DNA from: Lentinula raphanica
Taxonomy: Eukaryota > Basidiomycota > Agaricomycetes > Agaricales > Omphalotaceae
Direction of reading: 5' to 3'
Assembly: GCA_027919835.1 (NCBI GenBank)
Contig: JANVFP010000013.1
Span: 434,001 to 498,000 of the forward strand
Length of the DNA stretch: 64,000 bases
Shown here: in pieces, positions 60,264 through 64,000 of the stretch
Layout: each line of letters opens with the position of its first letter
Position numbering within the stretch: position 1 is the stretch's first letter
Program-made: the position numbers and the translations under genes
The notes under the pieces: model-generated
The model's database searches: none
The model's input: only the letters and a program-made list of their open reading frames with translations
What the model was told of the DNA's origin: nothing

Positions 60264-60919
60264 ATGACTGAGAAGATCAAAGAGGTTATTCTTACAGAGA
60301 TATCTTAATTTCGCGATCTCACTTGGATCGATTCACAGAAATTGAACAACCTGCGCCTCGAGGCCGACAATGCTATTGAGCGTGCAGAAGCAGCAGAGGC
60401 AAAGAACAAGAAACTAGAACAGCTACTCCTCGAGAAGGAACAGGAGATCAACTCTCTCAACCACAGACTTTCTGTTCTGGATGAAGAACTCGAGAAGGCA
60501 GAGCACAGTCTGCAGGACGCGAAGCGGGAGAATATGGACAATATTGGGTCCAAGACGACTAGTGAAGGGTTACAACGGAAGATTCAACTGCTAGAGGAGG
60601 AACTGGACGCTGCGGAGAAGAATGCCAAGGACACCGTTGAGAAGTGAGTCAGACGGTGAACTTTTGTCACCACTTCTGATAACCACCGATTTCTTGTAGA
60701 CTCAGGCAGGTCGATGTCAAGGCAGAGCACTTTGAGCGGCAGGTACAACGACTAGAGCAGGAGCGCGATGCATGGGAGAAGAAGTACGAGGTGCGCAATA
60801 TCTCTCCATATCTCAAGAATTGAAAAATCATACGATGCCATTTATAGGATGCTCAAGCCAAGTATCAACAATCGCAGAAGGAACTTGACGAGCTTGTTCA
60901 CCAGATGGAGGGCCTCTGA
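60264..60919 (+). CDS. TPM1: tropomyosin
   Basis: A short first exon (MTEKIKE) is spliced to KLNNLRLEADNAIERAEAAE, followed by an unbroken heptad coil: KNKKLEQLLLEKEQEINSLN, LDEELEKAEHSLQDAKREN, LQRKIQLLEEELDAAEKNAK, then LRQVDVKAEHFERQVQRLEQ and QAKYQQSQKELDELVHQMEG. The order and the length (about 160 residues) match fungal tropomyosins (Tpm1, Cdc8), which line actin filaments and favour formin-made cables. The last residue before TGA is Leu, so the C-terminal end overlaps head-to-tail in the usual way. Four or five introns. N-terminal acetylation cannot be judged. Confidence 0.94.
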
Positions 60920-61153
60920 TGATCGAAACTGGATCGTGCAGTTTGGCACCACCTTCCAACAGATCAACAACATCTCTTATATCACACTTGCTTCCCACTA
61001 ATATGCCAGGCCAAACCCTCCCCGTAGTTCTTTTTGGATGTTACGATCAAGTTCGGATAATATGAATTTTCTTCAGCTTCTATTCAACCGTTGACGATCT
61101 TCGAGCTGTACAAACTGCGTTCAAAATAACGATAACTAACTTCGGATTCCTTA
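60920..61153. other. convergent 3' spacer
   Basis: 234 bp between the tropomyosin and MsrB ends. No supported feature. Confidence 0.4.
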
Positions 61154-61885
61154 TCAAGATTTGAATGTCAACGACACCGAGTTGACGCAATGCCTTTCGT
61201 CAGTCGGCGTTGGAAAGCCCTCTCCTTTGAAAACATGTCCAAGATGTCCTCCGCAGGCAGCACAGGTGATCTCTATCCTGGTCATGCCGAACGTGCGGTC
61301 TTCGTGTCGATTCACCGCACCAGGAATAGCTAGAATTTTCAGCAAATTAGGACGAATATAAATGCCGAGCATAATGATTAACGAACCATCGAAGAATGCA
61401 GGCCAGCCACAACCACTCTGATCATGGCTGTTAGTCCGATCCAGCGATGAAGCAGGTATCACTTGAGACTGACCTTAAATTTAGTGGCACTCTTGTACAA
61501 AGGGGTTCCACAGCCTGCACACTCGTATACACCGTCTTCATAGTGCGAATCGTACTCCCCAGTGCCAGCGCGTTCAGTCCCTTTCTGTCGCAGGATCCTG
61601 AACTATCATGATGTTTCCATAAAGCTCGTTACTTACAATGTTCCAAGGCATATCTCACGCAAAAATACTAACCTGTTCAGGAGACAAAATCGCTCTCCAT
61701 TCCTCTTCAGTCTTGTTCTTCGAGTCAGTCATGATGGTTCGAGGTTGGACTCTAGGTGTGTTAGGAGTAATTCGACTTGTAACAGCGTTGAAAGATAACG
61801 GGAGAGTGGGAAATGAGAATGTCGCAATTCGGCTTGGTGTAAAGCTTTTATACCGGGTAATGATGGAGGTCGCTGATTTGAACAT
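61154..61885 (-). CDS. peptide methionine-R-sulfoxide reductase (MsrB), mitochondrial leader
   Basis: The body is MsrB: EEEWRAILSPEQ, then QKGTERAGTGEYDSH, EDGVYECAGCGTPLYKSATK, SGCGWPAFFDAIPGAVNRHE, DRTFGMTRIEITCAACGGHL, GHVFKGEGF and TDERHCVNSVSLTFKS. Two CxxC pairs bind zinc and the Cys in RHCVNS is the catalytic one; it reduces the R epimer of methionine sulfoxide in proteins. I start at ATG 61885 (MFKSATSIITRYKSFTPSRI), which gives an Arg/Ser-rich leader likely directing to mitochondria; a second in-frame ATG at MTDSKN would make a cytosolic form. Dual localisation by alternative starts is plausible but unproved. Confidence 0.92.
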
Positions 61886-62134
61886 TGACAAAGCTAGCAC
61901 AGGTTGGGATGTGACCAGCACGAGGGGATTTATCAGGTTTTTAATAAGCAACTATATCGGAAGCAGTTGTCTGAAAAACTATTCCAGTCAAAGCTGTACA
62001 TATCAACTAGCGCACTATCCATGATGTCTGTTCTTCATATCAAATGTACATCTTTCAGCGGGCTATTGGAAGTCTGGTGGCAATGCTCGGGAGTATAGAT
62101 TTGTCATATAAGAATAACGATAACGCTCGTAACG

Positions 62135-63296
62135 CTAAGACAAAGGAGTACGGTCTATAGCGGGATTTCGGAAACTCGACTTATCCTGCATCGAATCTAA
62201 AATAGTAAGCCCGGGAATTAGTATCGGGATGAATTGCTCAAATGAAGATTCCGTACCATTGTTGGACTTGTAGTCCATTTTCGTCGAAGGTGGAAGGTGA
62301 AGGACTTTCCGGATAGTCTCCCTGCAGATGAGTGCAATACATACTCAATTAGCCTTGGGTGAAATATGCACGGCAGAGGGATAGGGACTACACACTGTAT
62401 TTTCTCCCTAACCTTGACATCCCTATCCAATCGATTCCACAAACTGATGATATCCTCACTCTGTCGCACACTGATCGTGCACCCACAAATCTCAGGCAGA
62501 TCAGCCCCGGACCCAGACCCAGCGTCGCTCCCATCTTCCCAGTTCGTGGCGACTTCTCCGTTATCCTCCACCTGACGGCATTCGTCGAACTGATCTCCAA
62601 GGACAGCAAGGACAAGATCCTCCCAGATACGATCTGCCACACCTTTCTTCAACCGGATGATCCATTTCCCACCAGAGATATTTACCGGGTCTTCCCAAAC
62701 TGGTCTGCGGATTCCGTCGTGGAACAAGAGGTAATCCGTCGTCGGCTGGAGTGCGGACGGAGGGGCAAGGTGTGTCCACAGCGACCAGAAAGATTCAACC
62801 TGGATAGATGAACAAGGTTGATGTATTCAGTGCTAAATGAAGCGCGTCAATCGCAAAAAAACGTACAGAAGCAAAAGCAGAAATCTTCTTTATCCCTTCC
62901 TCATAACTGATCAACTTGTTCCCTGGGGTACGCTGTTGACGAAACCAAAATACCCACCTAGAAACGCGACGGACGCAGCCAAGGTGACAGGTAAGCAAGA
63001 TCCGATAGAACTCGAAAGGAATAAGGATCACGAACATACGTGTTTCTTAGAGGATGAGGAATAGGTTCGGAACCGTCCGGTGAAGAACCAAAGCCATTGG
63101 ATGCTTTTTCTTTGGACCCAGGTTGGCCAGAGCTAGAGTTGATGGAAGTAGAGAAATGTTTGGAGGTGGCTGGTCGAGATTTGGGTGCAGCCTGCGTAGA
63201 TGGCGGTGGAGGAGCTGGTTGAGAGCCTGCAGGCGTTTGGGAGGAGTTGGCGAGAAAACGCGATTGGGAATAGTTGGAAAAATAGGTATTTGCCAT
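62135..63296 (-). CDS. class II eIF4E-like cap-binding protein (4EHP/eIF4E2 type)
   Basis: A Pro/Ser-rich N-terminal extension (MANTYFSNYSQSRFLANSSQ) precedes the core: TWVFWFRQQRTPGNKLISYE, EGIKKISAFASVESFWSLW, PVWEDPVNISGGKWIIRLKK, ADRIWEDLVLAVLGDQFDE, TISVRQSEDIISLWNRLDR and the last exon ETIRKVLHLPPSTKMDYKSN. The cap-stacking WED is present, whereas the residue aligned with eIF4E Trp56 is Tyr (SYEEGIKKI), as in 4EHP class II proteins, which bind cap weakly and repress translation. I place the stop at 62135 by splicing phase at ATACA|GG; the tail beyond LPPSTKMDYKS is less sure. It is divergent from KEI1. Confidence 0.9.
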
Positions 63297-63510
63297 GATG
63301 AGAGATTAGAGATCGAGAGAGGTTGGATGTGAGCAGGAAACTGAAGATATTGATAAAATAATGCGATAAGTTGAGATAAAAAACGTCGGAGATGTTGGCT
63401 GTTGGAGAGAACTGTGGGATTACATAATTTTGCCTCAATTCCTTCCAAGCAGCGTCCATTTGGCATTTGCTGCTACACCTTCACAACTCTAAGCTTCATT
63501 CTTTGCCCTC

Positions 63511-64000
63511 ATGAAGCTCACTCTCAAGCCAGAATGGCGTCTCTGGCCACTATCGTCCTTCCTTGGTGTTCTCGATCTCAAGACCGGTGTAACGATGGCC
63601 CTGTTATTCGCAGTCCGTTTCAACTTGTACTTACACCCAAAGTTCAAATCTAATCAGTATTGAACCCACCAGGTCTTTAATAAGGTAGCAGGTGTATATG
63701 GCCTCATTGCTCTTGCTACTGGTGCAGGCGGCTCTTTCTCCCAGTTCAGTTTGTATCTCTATTCCCTCTTCGCTCTCTTCGCTCTATTCTATGGCTTGAA
63801 AGCCGTCGACGAGGTATGTCTATCAATAAATTAGCTCGAATCTGTACGTGGCTCGACTCACATATTATTCCTTAGGAAGACCCAAAACACACTCTTTACT
63901 TTGCCCATTTCTTCTTCGCAGACCACGTCTTCTCTACCGCCTGGACAGTCTTCTTCGCCGTCGTCTGGTGGTTCCAGACCCCTCATGATGGACGTCGGTT
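63511..64000 (+). CDS. KEI1: IPC synthase regulatory subunit Kei1 (partial, runs off the window)
   Basis: Starts MKLTLKPEWRLWPLSSFLGV and continues LDLKTGVTMALLFA, spliced to VFNKVAGVYGLIALATGAGG, SFSQFSLYLYSLFALFALFY, GLKAVDE, then EDPKHTLYFAHFFFADHVFS and TAWTVFFAVVWWFQTPHD. This hydrophobic pattern of four or more helices matches Kei1 (DUF1753), the Golgi regulatory subunit of inositol phosphorylceramide synthase. Two introns are seen, the second just before EDPKHTL. The C-terminus lies outside the window. The 214-bp gap to the eIF4E start is shared. Confidence 0.85.

Overview
The window looks like nuclear DNA from a basidiomycete fungus, probably an Agaricomycete. Genes are packed on both strands with short spacers. 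Almost every gene is cut by many introns of about 50-70 bp. Encoded families are typically fungal: a CFEM protein, Cdc24-like GEF, Kei1, DUF2408, a Pro2-type reductase and an F-box/LRR-like protein. No viral, plasmid or bacterial signature was seen. Gene models were joined by hand from reading frames, GT-AG (rarely GC-AG) junctions and family similarity remembered from training; no search was run.

Layout. 1-4.3 kb is gene-poor: a decayed minus-strand reading frame, one secreted protein gene, and a 26-bp inverted repeat that could bound a small non-autonomous element. 4.3-7.7 kb holds a J-domain chaperone and a membrane-anchored coiled-coil protein. 8.2-13.5 kb is a tandem duplication of a tyrosyl-DNA phosphodiesterase (Tdp1) gene. 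The right copy reads intact. The left copy has a frameshift, a lost catalytic HxK motif and a five-fold 24-bp expansion. 13.7-19.0 kb holds DPH3, an F-box protein and a PI-specific phospholipase C. 19.8-28.6 kb holds a single-pass glycoprotein, a two-module jelly-roll protein, a GH47 alpha-mannosidase and glycerol kinase. 29-38 kb holds an AP180/YAP180-type clathrin adaptor, a CFEM GPI protein, a NASP-type histone chaperone, a RUS/DUF647 protein and a pseudokinase fragment. 38.4-48 kb holds an FHA/AT-hook nuclear protein, PRO2, a Cdc24-like GEF that seems to have lost its PB1 end, and a helical-repeat protein. 48.5-55.5 kb holds ATP1, mitochondrial bL21, PRP40 and a TMEM14 protein. 56-64 kb holds a second single-pass glycoprotein, a DUF2408 protein, tropomyosin, MsrB, a class II eIF4E (4EHP-like) and the start of KEI1.

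Most genes are housekeeping and do not form one pathway. Several neighbours are divergent with very short shared promoters: PRO2/Cdc24-like (96 bp), ATP1/bL21 (161 bp) and eIF4E/KEI1 (about 214 bp). The most unusual content is the Tdp1 tandem pair, with a 9-nt microexon inside the first catalytic motif that follows a GC-AG intron in both copies.
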